NCBI GenBank assembly: GCA_026389055.1
Contig: JAPLIO010000019.1
Coordinates: 1 to 17,801, forward strand
Direction of reading: 5' to 3'
DNA: 17,801 nucleotides
From: Candidatus Melainabacteria bacterium
GTDB lineage: Bacteria; Cyanobacteriota; Vampirovibrionia; Vampirovibrionales; JAJTHC01
The position numbers and the translations under genes were made by a program. The notes under the pieces are model-generated. The model worked only from the letters and a program-made list of their open reading frames with translations. It did not search any database and was not told where the DNA came from. Shown in pieces: positions 1 to 8,120 of the stretch (within the stretch, counting starts at the first letter, position 1; the number at the start of each line of letters is the position of its first letter).

Positions 1-2710
1 CTTCTGGGTTTTGATTAACACGAGAAAATAGTTCGGAAGCAGAGGGGGCTTCATCGGATTCAAAAATTTTAGCATCTTCCCCTAAGGTATTATGAATTAA
101 GAACATTTTCTGCCCTGCAATTTGCCTACTTTTTACAATATCTGCACCCTGTAACGTAGGGAAAAAATTGTAAATATACAACGCTTCAAACATCTTTTTC
201 CCGATTCGGTTAATCCTTCCCACCCGTTGAATCACTCTCGTAGGATTCCACGGAATATCATAATTGACAATTAACCCCGCACGGTTTAAATTGAACCCTT
301 CTGCTAACGTATCACTGGTAAGGATAATATCGTATTGGTTTTTTTGCTCATTGAGGGGACGGCTGGCATCAAAATTAGCTAAAATTTCTTGATCTAATTT
401 TTTCGTGATGTTCCCTTCAACCGTTAATACCCTTTGTGGGAAAGCCTCTTCCAACAGTGGTTTTAAATAGCGAACTGTGTCCACATATTCTGAAAAAATA
501 ATGACTTTGCGTCGAGGCTCTTCCTGCTGAGGGAGTGCTTGAATAGTTGAAATAAGTTTTTGGGCTTTCGGGTCTTGTTGGATTAACCCTAATTGTGCCA
601 TTTCCTGTTGAATGCTTTGCATTAAGGTTAAATCAGATTGGATATGATCCAAAAACAAGCTGGATTGAACAAATGTTTCTACTTGGTACACTTTTTCATT
701 TTTAGGACGCTTCGTTTCTTCTGAACTACTAGCCATATTTTCTAACGCTTGTAAAATTTCTTCTTCAGCAGCATTATAGATTTTTTCAATCAGTTTTCTA
801 TCTAAAATATAACGTCCGCCTGAAGTTTGAATAAAGGTCTGTACCCGTTCATAAACCCGAATAAAATTAGCAATACTTTTTTCAAACGCCCCAAACGAAC
901 TTTCAAACCGCTTGACCAATAACCGACGCATGAAGCCGAATAAGTTCCGTTGTTGTAAAACAGCTCTGTTCCCCTCTTTGTCAAGTTCGGGTTCTTCAAC
1001 ATCCGTTTGAAGCTGGGGTTCTATTACCAAGCCCTGTTCATACATATAAGGCTGATAAATTGCCCCTGTAAACCGCCCGTATTCCCCAAAATAATCGTTG
1101 ACTACCGTATCATAAAACGCCGATTGTTCTGGGCGAAGCTCGAAGAATTGTTCCTCAGGGTCTCGCACCTCGGAAAGTTCGGTTACTTCGGTTGAATAAA
1201 CAGGATCATTCTTTAAATCAATTCTATTACGACGAATAAGTACTGGTTCTATGATGTGTCGAATTTCTGTGGCTAATTTTTTAGATTCTTCGTTTACCCT
1301 AGCAGGATTCACAGGCAACTGGTTAAACAGTTCATTGTAATACCGTTCTGCTTGGTCTCGTTTTTTAGGCTGGGTAGATTGATAATTTTTCAAAATAAAC
1401 GATAATTTACGAAACATGGTCTGATAATGGCTAAATTGAGCCTCTAAATTTTCATCCAAGGTAATGGCAGATTTTTTCGGCACAATAAATAATTTGAGCA
1501 ACGCAAAAATATCCGCAGGGGAATTATTAAATGGCGTAGCCGTTAGCAATACCACTTGCCTGTTTTTGCAAATAACGCTTAGACGTTCATAGTTTTCCGT
1601 ATCTTCATTACGGAAACGGTGGGCTTCATCCACCACGATGACTTCAATAGATTGCCCCTGATTCTGCACATACGCTACGGTTTTTTCTAAATCGCCCGAA
1701 GAACGAACCTTCCAATCATGCAATTCAAAATCATTAATGTACTTTTGCCAGCCCGAACCGCCGTTTTTATCGCCTATCAAACCAGGAGGGGCGATAATTA
1801 GCCCCCGCTTACCAAGGCTTTTAGCAATCATACCCGCAATAACAGATTTCCCCAAACCGACCACATCCGCAATAATAACGCCGTTGTAATTGGCTAAAAC
1901 GGTGAGGGCTTGCGTAACCGCATCTTGTTGATACGCATAATTTTTATAGCCTTTTTTCTCCAGTAACGTTTCAATATGGGCAGGTAAGGATTGTTGAGGT
2001 AACAAGTCTAAATACAATTTCAGCACCAACACATACGCTTCAAACGGGGTTACTTCCGCCGCTTGAGATTCTTCCTTCATAAAGTGGAGCAACCGCTTTT
2101 TTAGATCCGGTTCTTCCGTAATGGGAACGGCGGTTTCCCACAGGGCATCAAAATAGGCTTCGGCTTCTTGGGTGCCGTAGTCGCCAATTTCCACGTTAAA
2201 TTCGTGTTGCCCTTCCAAGCCAGATTGCGTTAAATTACTGCTACCTGTAATAAACTTGCTTTGCACAATACCCTGTAAGGCGTGTTTAATGTTAAAAATA
2301 TACAGTTTGGCGTGGTTGGGTTCAAGGGTTTTACGAATATGCAGACGGTTTTGTTCTAGTAGCTCAACAAAAAACGAAACTTGGGTATAAAACGTTTCCG
2401 TATCCGCTAGTTGGGTGTTGATGGCTTTAGGCAGTGAGGCAAAAAAGGCTTCCGCAATTTCTGCGTTGGAATCTTCACTGCTGGTGGTGGCTACTTCTAA
2501 CGGTTTGCCTAGCCATTGTTCCACTTCTAGCCCTACTAGTAGCTTTAATTCTGCTTCTGGGTTGGCTTGCAGGGCTTCTACCAAGGGTTGCCAGCCTGAA
2601 AAATAAAAGTAGCCTACTAAAAATTTGAGTTCCTTACTGTGGGCAATAAGGTCTATCAGCCGTTTTTGCAGGCTGGTATGTTGTTTGTTATTGGTAATAA
2701 ACGCAGACAT
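1..2710 (-). CDS. PLD-nuclease/SNF2-family helicase, 3' end cut by window edge
   Basis: The frame is open from ATG at 2710 to base 1 (about 903 residues seen), so the C-terminus is missing. The N-terminal part has a phospholipase D signature: HAK at residues 133-135, then GSSNLT at 156-161. This is a single HxK half-site of the kind that works as a dimeric nuclease. The superfamily 2 helicase core follows: Walker A DVVGLGKS (282-289), DEAH (361-364), a TATPFNN motif III, and motif VI QRVGRINRIG from about residue 828. Family knowledge: PLD-SNF2 helicases occur beside Eco57I-like methyltransferases in restriction-like systems, where ATP-driven translocation is paired with DNA cleavage. The upstream methyltransferase ends 9 bp before this start. 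There is no Shine-Dalgarno at the usual distance (the purine-rich AAGGGGG is about 16 nt away), which suggests translational coupling. The helicase call is firm; the nuclease role is inferred. Confidence 0.9.
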   Translation of the reverse strand, partial: MSAFITNNKQHTSLQKRLIDLIAHSKELKFLVGYFYFSGWQPLVEALQANPEAELKLLVGLEVEQWLGKPLEVATTSSEDSNAEIAEAFFASLPKAINTQLADTETFYTQVSFFVELLEQNRLHIRKTLEPNHAKLYIFNIKHALQGIVQSKFITGSSNLTQSGLEGQHEFNVEIGDYGTQEAEAYFDALWETAVPITEEPDLKKRLLHFMKEESQAAEVTPFEAYVLVLKLYLDLLPQQSLPAHIETLLEKKGYKNYAYQQDAVTQALTVLANYNGVIIADVVGLGKSVIAGMIAKSLGKRGLIIAPPGLIGDKNGGSGWQKYINDFELHDWKVRSSGDLEKTVAYVQNQGQSIEVIVVDEAHRFRNEDTENYERLSVICKNRQVVLLTATPFNNSPADIFALLKLFIVPKKSAITLDENLEAQFSHYQTMFRKLSFILKNYQSTQPKKRDQAERYYNELFNQLPVNPARVNEESKKLATEIRHIIEPVLIRRNRIDLKNDPVYSTEVTELSEVRDPEEQFFELRPEQSAFYDTVVNDYFGEYGRFTGAIYQPYMYEQGLVIEPQLQTDVEEPELDKEGNRAVLQQRNLFGFMRRLLVKRFESSFGAFEKSIANFIRVYERVQTFIQTSGGRYILDRKLIEKIYNAAEEEILQALENMASSSEETKRPKNEKVYQVETFVQSSLFLDHIQSDLTLMQSIQQEMAQLGLIQQDPKAQKLISTIQALPQQEEPRRKVIIFSEYVDTVRYLKPLLEEAFPQRVLTVEGNITKKLDQEILANFDASRPLNEQKNQYDIILTSDTLAEGFNLNRAGLIVNYDIPWNPTRVIQRVGRINRIGKKMFEALYIYNFFPTLQGADIVKSRQIAGQKMFLIHNTLGEDAKIFESDEAPSASELFSRVNQNPE

Positions 2711-2719
2711 TTTAACGTG

Positions 2720-5700
2720 TTACGCCCCCTTGTTTTTGGCTTTGTTGGTGCGTTCCCACACCAGTTGGCAGACGGCACGGTAAACTTCATCCCGTTCAAG
2801 TTGGGATAGCCCAAGGGCGTTAAAAATAACATCATCCACCGCTTTACGGGCGGGGGTTGGGTTAGGGCTTTGTTGGGCAAAGGGTAAATCTTTATCTAAA
2901 CCGTACTCTTCAAAAATAGACCCTTTTTGCAAGGCTTGCAATAACGGTTTGTACCCATCAAACGGTACGTTAGGCAATTCCATTTGCTTTAATTCGTAGG
3001 CTTTAATTTCCAATAAGCCCCCACCAAAGTTTGACCGCCCATAAACGTTTTGAATTAAATGGAAGATAGAGGAATTGAGGGATAGCCCATAACTTTCTTC
3101 AATATCTAAATCATAGAAATTGGTACTGCTTAACCACTTCCCAATAAAACACTTCCCTATCTGATCAATTTTAAAATTAAAATGCAAAGGATATTCGTTG
3201 GAGATACCTAGATTATACCAATACTTCCTATTTGATGTTGTAGATAAAGATTGATAGCCTTTGACAAGAGTGCCTTTATTGACTCCCTGTTTAATATTAA
3301 TTTCAACAGATTCACCCCATTCAATATATTCTAATGCTTTAGTCCCTTTTAATTCAGATTTAGACTTAGTACAAACAAACAAGCATTGTAATATATCTTC
3401 AGGAGGCAAGAAAAAATTTGTACATTCTCTAGTATTACGGATAGCTGGCTTTAGAAATGCTGTTTCAATTTCTCCTTCCCATCCGCTGGCATTAGACACC
3501 TTTGTAGTAAGATCTTTTCCAATAGGAGCCAAAGGTTTTAAAAAGAAAAATTCATCAGCTCCTGTCATACATCCTCGTTTTATATGATTCGCTAATGTGC
3601 CTATTTTAGTAAAATGTTGTCCGTACTTTTCCATCAACGTAAAATAAATATCTGGCGACCTTAAAAACACGCCTCCCCACTTTAAGCCCACATAGGCGTG
3701 GGTTTCCGCATCTGTGCCTTCTGTTTTTAGGCTAGCGTGGGTTTTGGCGGTTAGCCTGTAAGCCTCGGTTTTTGTGCGGTCGGTGGCTTGGGCTATGGCT
3801 AGTAGGTTTTCTGTAATAATGCTGGTTTCAAACGGTTGTTTAAAGGCTACAAACTTGGTGGTTTGCTGGGCTAAAGCAGTCGCTTTTTTAGGGGGTACAG
3901 GGCTACCTATCAAGCTAATAATGGTGTTTACATCCGCATTAGCAAAGCTCCGTTTGGCGTGGTTGTCTACAATCCATTCTACAGGGGTGGTGGCTAGTAA
4001 AAATTCTTGCAACCACACGCCATACCCAACATCTAACCATGAATTACTACAAATAAACGCCTGAAACCCATTGGGGTTCAGCAAATTAAGCGTATGCACA
4101 TAAAAATAGCAGTATAAATCTGACCTGCCATTGACTGTTTTATCCTTAATCGCCTCAGGGAAATCTTGCTGTAGCACCAGTTTTAGTTGTTCTTTGTAGG
4201 CGGTGGGGGTTAGCTTACCGTGGGGGTCTTGAATTTCTTCGTTGCGTACATAAGGGGGGTTGCCAATAATAATATCAAACCCGCCTTTGTCTAAAAACAC
4301 TTCGGCAAATTCAACGCTCCATAAAAAGGGTAGGTTGCCTTTTTGCAGGGTGGTTTTTTGTTCCTGTAGCGTGGCTATTTGGGCTTCAATAGCGGCTTTT
4401 TCTTTAGGGGTTATTGTTTGAATAGGTTGTACTATAAATAATTGTTCGCTAGTAAAATCTTTAAAATGATTCTGAAGGCGGTCAATTTCTTCTTGCAACA
4501 ACAAGTCAAACAGTTTCACTTCTTCGTTTTTAATTTTATCTGCTTTATGTTCCGCTTGGTTAAAGAAAAAGCTAGCCTTAGCTTCTTTTAACGCCTTAAT
4601 GCGTTGTTTTATTTCAGGGGAAAGTTCCGATTGTAGCCCTCGCACAGGGAATAATTTTTCGCCCACTCGTTGCACCAGAGAATCGCCCTCACACACTTTA
4701 AACTGTAGGTTGGGCAACAACGGCGTTAGCGATTCTTTTTCCTCATCGGGCATTTCAATAAACAGGCTAAGCCATAGGCGTAAGTGGTTAATCCACACGG
4801 CGGAAGGTTGCACTTCCACCCCATACAGTGAACGCCCAATAATTTGCCGTTTCATTTCATAGGTGGTCGGTTTATTGGTTTTGCGTGCAGAGGGGGTGTT
4901 GTGTCGGGCATACAGGTTTTGCAACAATTCTTCTAGCACTTGTAGCATACCCACTTCAAACGCCCCAGACCCTGCGGCGGGGTCGCACACGGTAACGCTT
5001 TCCAGTTGGGTTATGAGCGTTTCAATTTCCGCTGTGGAAAAATCGCCTTCTTTTTGCACGGCGTCAAACGCTTCCCCTTTTCCGCCTTCCCGAAAGAAAA
5101 AGTGGTATAAATCATGCTGGCTACAGGGTGTTGTTTTTTCAAGCCATTTTAGCAATGCCATACGGCACATAAAATCTACTTCAGGGCGGGGGGTGTACAC
5201 GGCTCCGAATTTTTTGTTGACTAAGCGTTCAAAAATAATGCCCAAAAATTCGGGGTTTAATTCTAGTTCTTCATCGTACAGGGTGTTTTCTTCAATGGTA
5301 AAATTATATGTAAATAGAAACTCAAAAAACGCCGAAATCTGCTCATCGGGGAAGGTTAAGCCCAGCGTATCTACGCCTTGTTTCGGTTTAAATAATTGCC
5401 CATTCAAGTAGGGGGCGTGTTGTAAAATCACTTCCGTTTCAGGTAGAAAATCGTTTTGCTGATACGCCACTTTTCGCCCAAAAGGGGTGTTAAGAGCCTC
5501 AAAAAAGAGGGGTTTTAACCAGTGGCTGTAAAACTTGTTTTGCCCCTTAAAACGGCTGGTATATTCTTTTAGGAAATCTGCTAAAAATTGAGGTTTTTCG
5601 CCCAGCCAACCTTTTTTCTGCACAAAGCCAACAAACAAAATACGGATGATGAAAATGATCGTAAACTGTTCTTTTTCTGAATCATCAGTCGCATCTCCAA

Positions 5701-6265
5701 TAATCGCATTTTTTAGGGCGTTAAATTGCGGTTCAAAGGCTTTATAGAAGTCATCAGATACTTTTTCAATCGAAAAGGCTTTTAATAACCCATCTACGCT
5801 GGAAAATTTTGCGTCGTTGAGTTGTTGTTTAAAAGTTTTGTTGCTTTCCTGCGGTGAAACAAAAAACGAATACCGTTTAGGGGTGGTGTAATTGATTTTA
5901 GTGCCTGCATATTGTGCCACTACTAAGCTAAAACGGAAGCATCCATCGGCATCGTACACCACAAACAACCCAGCCCTAGGCTCTCCTTCTGATTGTCTCA
6001 GATGTTTTTTAGCGGTTTCATATTGGGCTTTGCGGTTGTATTTTTCATGCAATGGCTTGAGGGTTTTCAAGCTGTACACAACGATAGTTTCAATTTCACT
6101 GCAAGCAATTTCCCCCAGCAGGGTAATGTTTTCGTAGGTTTCCGCTTCTTGGGAGGTAAGATCTCTCTCTTCGGTTCTAGGTTTGAAGGTAGAGGCTCTG
6201 TTTCTTAGAAAAGTTTTTAGCGTTGCGTTGGAAAAATCTGTTATTAACGTATCGATAGCTTGCAT
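2720..6265 (-). CDS. Eco57I/PglX-like N6-adenine DNA methyltransferase
   Basis: This 1181-aa protein should transfer a methyl group from S-adenosylmethionine to adenine N6 in a specific DNA site. The SAM-binding motif DPAAGSGAF starts at residue 428, and the catalytic NPPY of gamma-class amino-methyltransferases is at 669-672. About 240 residues separate the two, as is usual for large Eco57I-type enzymes. A TaqI-C-like recognition region follows NPPY and includes GCMTGADEFFFL. The N-terminal 200 residues (with FRFSLV and FSIEKVSDDFY) resemble the N-terminal domain of Eco57I-like enzymes. I see no clear PD-(D/E)xK triad there, so cleavage may depend on the PLD domain of the next gene. The start is supported by AGGA six bases before ATG. 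DNA coding for the recognition region (about 3040-3600) is markedly A+T-rich. Type IIG, BREX PglX or DISARM DrmMI membership cannot be separated without the rest of the locus. Confidence 0.92.
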   Translation of the reverse strand: MQAIDTLITDFSNATLKTFLRNRASTFKPRTEERDLTSQEAETYENITLLGEIACSEIETIVVYSLKTLKPLHEKYNRKAQYETAKKHLRQSEGEPRAGLFVVYDADGCFRFSLVVAQYAGTKINYTTPKRYSFFVSPQESNKTFKQQLNDAKFSSVDGLLKAFSIEKVSDDFYKAFEPQFNALKNAIIGDATDDSEKEQFTIIFIIRILFVGFVQKKGWLGEKPQFLADFLKEYTSRFKGQNKFYSHWLKPLFFEALNTPFGRKVAYQQNDFLPETEVILQHAPYLNGQLFKPKQGVDTLGLTFPDEQISAFFEFLFTYNFTIEENTLYDEELELNPEFLGIIFERLVNKKFGAVYTPRPEVDFMCRMALLKWLEKTTPCSQHDLYHFFFREGGKGEAFDAVQKEGDFSTAEIETLITQLESVTVCDPAAGSGAFEVGMLQVLEELLQNLYARHNTPSARKTNKPTTYEMKRQIIGRSLYGVEVQPSAVWINHLRLWLSLFIEMPDEEKESLTPLLPNLQFKVCEGDSLVQRVGEKLFPVRGLQSELSPEIKQRIKALKEAKASFFFNQAEHKADKIKNEEVKLFDLLLQEEIDRLQNHFKDFTSEQLFIVQPIQTITPKEKAAIEAQIATLQEQKTTLQKGNLPFLWSVEFAEVFLDKGGFDIIIGNPPYVRNEEIQDPHGKLTPTAYKEQLKLVLQQDFPEAIKDKTVNGRSDLYCYFYVHTLNLLNPNGFQAFICSNSWLDVGYGVWLQEFLLATTPVEWIVDNHAKRSFANADVNTIISLIGSPVPPKKATALAQQTTKFVAFKQPFETSIITENLLAIAQATDRTKTEAYRLTAKTHASLKTEGTDAETHAYVGLKWGGVFLRSPDIYFTLMEKYGQHFTKIGTLANHIKRGCMTGADEFFFLKPLAPIGKDLTTKVSNASGWEGEIETAFLKPAIRNTRECTNFFLPPEDILQCLFVCTKSKSELKGTKALEYIEWGESVEINIKQGVNKGTLVKGYQSLSTTSNRKYWYNLGISNEYPLHFNFKIDQIGKCFIGKWLSSTNFYDLDIEESYGLSLNSSIFHLIQNVYGRSNFGGGLLEIKAYELKQMELPNVPFDGYKPLLQALQKGSIFEEYGLDKDLPFAQQSPNPTPARKAVDDVIFNALGLSQLERDEVYRAVCQLVWERTNKAKNKGA

Positions 6266-6393
6266 AAAAATTCCTAATTATTTGAGGGTGTTTAATATAC
6301 TTAGATTTAGTTTAACTGAAGTAAAGAAAACCGTCTATCAGCAAGCGTTGCGTCGTTAGGGCAAGCCTCCCGCTAGGGGGGTAGGGGAGGGCT

Positions 6394-6691
6394 ATGATGA
6401 AAACTGAAGATCTACCTCTTGTCCCGATACTTCACCCTTTTAAGCAATGCGGAGCGACGGGGAAAAGAAGCGGTTTACCCTGTAAACAACCTGCCATGAA
6501 AAATGGGCGGTGTCGGTTGCATGGGGGAAAGTCGACAGGGGCGAAAACGCATCAAGGGAAGGCGGGGCAACGCTTGGGTAATTTTAAGCATGGGTGTTAT
6601 AGTCACCCAAACAAAGGAAGAATGGCAACTGATAAAACAGTTGTGTCAAAATTCTAGGCATACCATAGAATCGTTTAAAGGGGGCGGGTAA
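6394..6691 (+). pseudogene. HGGxSTG-domain small protein, probably frameshifted
   Basis: The first frame (6394-6657, 87 aa) has a C-x10-C-x9-C-x2-H pattern (C19, C30, C40, H43), a possible zinc site, running into HGGKSTGAKT (43-52) and then a basic stretch, NFKHGCYS. These are the marks of HGGxSTG-domain proteins, small basic proteins common in phage and mobile regions with no firm function. After CYS this frame gives an unlikely HPNKGRMATDK tail. The +1 frame across 6603-6691 reads TKEEWQLIKQLCQNSRHTIE, which looks like the amphipathic helical tail expected of the family. I infer a 1-base insertion (or 2-base loss) near 6601-6620. The start has a strong purine-rich site, GGGGAGG at 6384-6390. 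The gene converges on the Fic gene. A short functional 87-aa product is possible. Confidence 0.6.
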
Positions 6692-6693
6692 AA

Positions 6694-6724
6694 TCGCAAC
6701 TTTCGCAGGTTTCGCAATCGCAAC
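6694..6724. repeat. TCGCA short tandem repeat, 9-bp period
   Basis: TCGCA recurs at 6694, 6703, 6712 and 6718, the first three exactly 9 bp apart, between the HGGxSTG gene and the end of the Fic gene. It is too short to be coding and is not an inverted repeat, so it is not a terminator. Function unknown. Confidence 0.55.
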
Positions 6725-6747
6725 GGGGGCGTTTTAAAAAATTTAGT

Positions 6748-7929
6748 CTATGAAGGGTTGCTCAATAAAGCGGTATAAGTCGAATAGGCAAAAAAGCGTC
6801 CTCGTTGCTTACCGCTTACTTCTATCACAATACCCAACGCCTCCAATTTTTGAAACGCCTTAGTAACCGTCGGCTGGGATAATGCCAAGGCTTTTGACGC
6901 ATACGGAATCGTCAACAAAGGCTTGAGTAACAGTAACTCATACAATTGCAAACTGGTTTGCGTTTTTCTTGATTGAGAGGCTAACAACTGCCTATCTTGT
7001 AAAATCAATGCGTTAATAGCTTGCGTGGTTTTTAGGGTAGATTGACACGTTTGCACCACCCCTTCTAAGAAAAATTCAAGCCATGCCTCCCAATTGCCCG
7101 AAAGTCTCACCTCATTCAATAGCCGATAATAATCCGCTTGGTTTCGTTTCAAATACAAGCTAATATACAAGATAGGCTCGGTTAAAACGTCTTTTTCAAG
7201 CAAGTAAAGGGTAATTAGTAACCGCCCTAATCGCCCGTTTCCATCTAAAAACGGGTGAATCGTCTCAAGCTGAACATGTAACAACGCTACTTTTATGAGG
7301 TGCGGGAGGTTACTATCTGTTTCGTGCATGAAGGATTCTAATGCCCCTAACCCCTCGGGTAACCACTCAGGCGGTGGCGGTACAAACATCGCATTGCTAG
7401 GACGGGTGCCACCAATCCAGTTTTGAGATTGTCTGAATTGCCCAGGCTGTTTGTTTCTTCCTCGGGTATTGGTTAGCAATACGGCGTGAACGTCTTTTAG
7501 TAACCGTAGTGAAAGCGGAAAATGGTCTTGCTTTAACCGATGAACCCCGTACTGTATAGCGGCAATGTAGGTTGAAACTTCTTCTACATCTTCTAACGGT
7601 ACGCTAATGGCTTCATTCACTTCATGGAGCATTAAATCATGGTAGGAAGATTGTGTGCCTTCTATTTGAGAGGACAACAGGGCTTCTTGGCGGATGTAGT
7701 GATACAAAAACAAATTTACATTGGGTACTTGGCTGGTAATAGCATTTAGTTTCCCTAGCATCAGAGAAGCTTTTTCAATGAGTGCTTGCAAGGGTTGCAG
7801 ATTAAGTTCAGGGGTGGGGGGTAAACAAGGGGGGATATAGGCTTTAACGGTTTCACCTGCGGTTACAGTGGTTGTTCTGTAAGTGCCTAGGCGGTTGGTT
7901 AATGGGTTACTATTTGTTTCAGGAGGCAT
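6748..7929 (-). CDS. Fic-domain AMP-transferase with C-terminal winged helix
   Basis: This 393-aa protein carries the full catalytic Fic motif HPFLDGNGRLGR (H225-R236), which in active members transfers AMP from ATP onto hydroxyl side chains of target proteins. SSQIEGT at 86-92 matches the inhibitory (S/T)xxxE(G/N) helix. It lies before the Fic motif, so this is class II with E90 as the obstructing glutamate. Residues about 325-390, including LSQPTVTKAFQKLEALGIV, form a winged helix-turn-helix, so the protein may bind DNA. Two identical palindromes lie just upstream, and the nearer one covers the probable Shine-Dalgarno AAAGG nine bases before ATG. This suggests autoregulation, which is inference. 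Length and domain order match the COG3177 family. No separate antitoxin is adjacent. Its target protein is unknown. Confidence 0.93.
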   Translation of the reverse strand: MPPETNSNPLTNRLGTYRTTTVTAGETVKAYIPPCLPPTPELNLQPLQALIEKASLMLGKLNAITSQVPNVNLFLYHYIRQEALLSSQIEGTQSSYHDLMLHEVNEAISVPLEDVEEVSTYIAAIQYGVHRLKQDHFPLSLRLLKDVHAVLLTNTRGRNKQPGQFRQSQNWIGGTRPSNAMFVPPPPEWLPEGLGALESFMHETDSNLPHLIKVALLHVQLETIHPFLDGNGRLGRLLITLYLLEKDVLTEPILYISLYLKRNQADYYRLLNEVRLSGNWEAWLEFFLEGVVQTCQSTLKTTQAINALILQDRQLLASQSRKTQTSLQLYELLLLKPLLTIPYASKALALSQPTVTKAFQKLEALGIVIEVSGKQRGRFFAYSTYTALLSNPS

Positions 7930-7939
7930 GGCAATAAAC

Positions 7940-7967
7940 CTTTAATAAGTGAACAACATTATTAAAG
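7940..7967. promoter_or_regulatory. Palindromic operator A upstream of fic
   Basis: CTTTAATAA, 10 bases, then TTATTAAAG: a perfect 9-bp inverted repeat. On the minus strand its proximal half contains the AAAGG that serves as the likely ribosome binding site of fic. The Fic protein's own winged helix is the obvious candidate ligand, but this is unproven. Confidence 0.7.
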
Positions 7968-7981
7968 TTTAGCACATTTTT

Positions 7982-8009
7982 CTTTAATAACGAGATTGTC
8001 TTATTAAAG
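7982..8009. promoter_or_regulatory. Palindromic operator B upstream of fic
   Basis: A second copy of the same 9-bp inverted repeat, again with a 10-base spacer but of unrelated spacer sequence. It starts 42 bp (four helical turns) from operator A, so bound proteins would lie on the same DNA face. Conserved arms with free spacers are typical of protein-binding operators. Confidence 0.7.
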
Positions 8010-8041
8010 GTTGTTCAACAACATCTATCATTTTATGGCGG

Positions 8042-8120
8042 TTACAATTGCTTATATTCAAGACGGATACCTAAATTCACTAATACATGAAGCGTTTTAT
8101 CTAATGGATACGTTACCTCT
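8042..8120 (-). pseudogene. Possible antitoxin-like C-terminal remnant
   Basis: On the minus strand, in a frame shifted from hipA, the sequence reads YPLDKTLHVLVNLGIRLEYK and soon ends at TAA (8042-8044). A leucine-rich helix followed by LG-(I/V)-x-(L/V)-E resembles the C-terminal end of XRE/HigA-like antitoxins. It has no start and overlaps the hipA 3' end, so it is at best a fragment left by rearrangement. The similarity is by eye and could be chance. Confidence 0.3.

Noticed and set aside
4863..5411. Plus-strand 182-aa open frame inside the methyltransferase
   Set aside because: It is antisense to the methyltransferase catalytic motifs, with serine-rich low-information sequence; a shadow frame.
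1..6265. Assignment to DISARM or BREX
   Set aside because: Only a methyltransferase and a helicase are visible. The defining drmA/drmB or pglZ/brxC genes are not in the window, and the PLD fusion does not match the usual DISARM gene split.
6603..6609. C-CCA-AAC heptamer in frame in the HGGxSTG gene, matching the X-XXY-YYZ form of -1 slippery sites
   Set aside because: The family-like C-terminal tail lies in the +1 frame, so a -1 slip would not produce it. The match is taken as coincidence.
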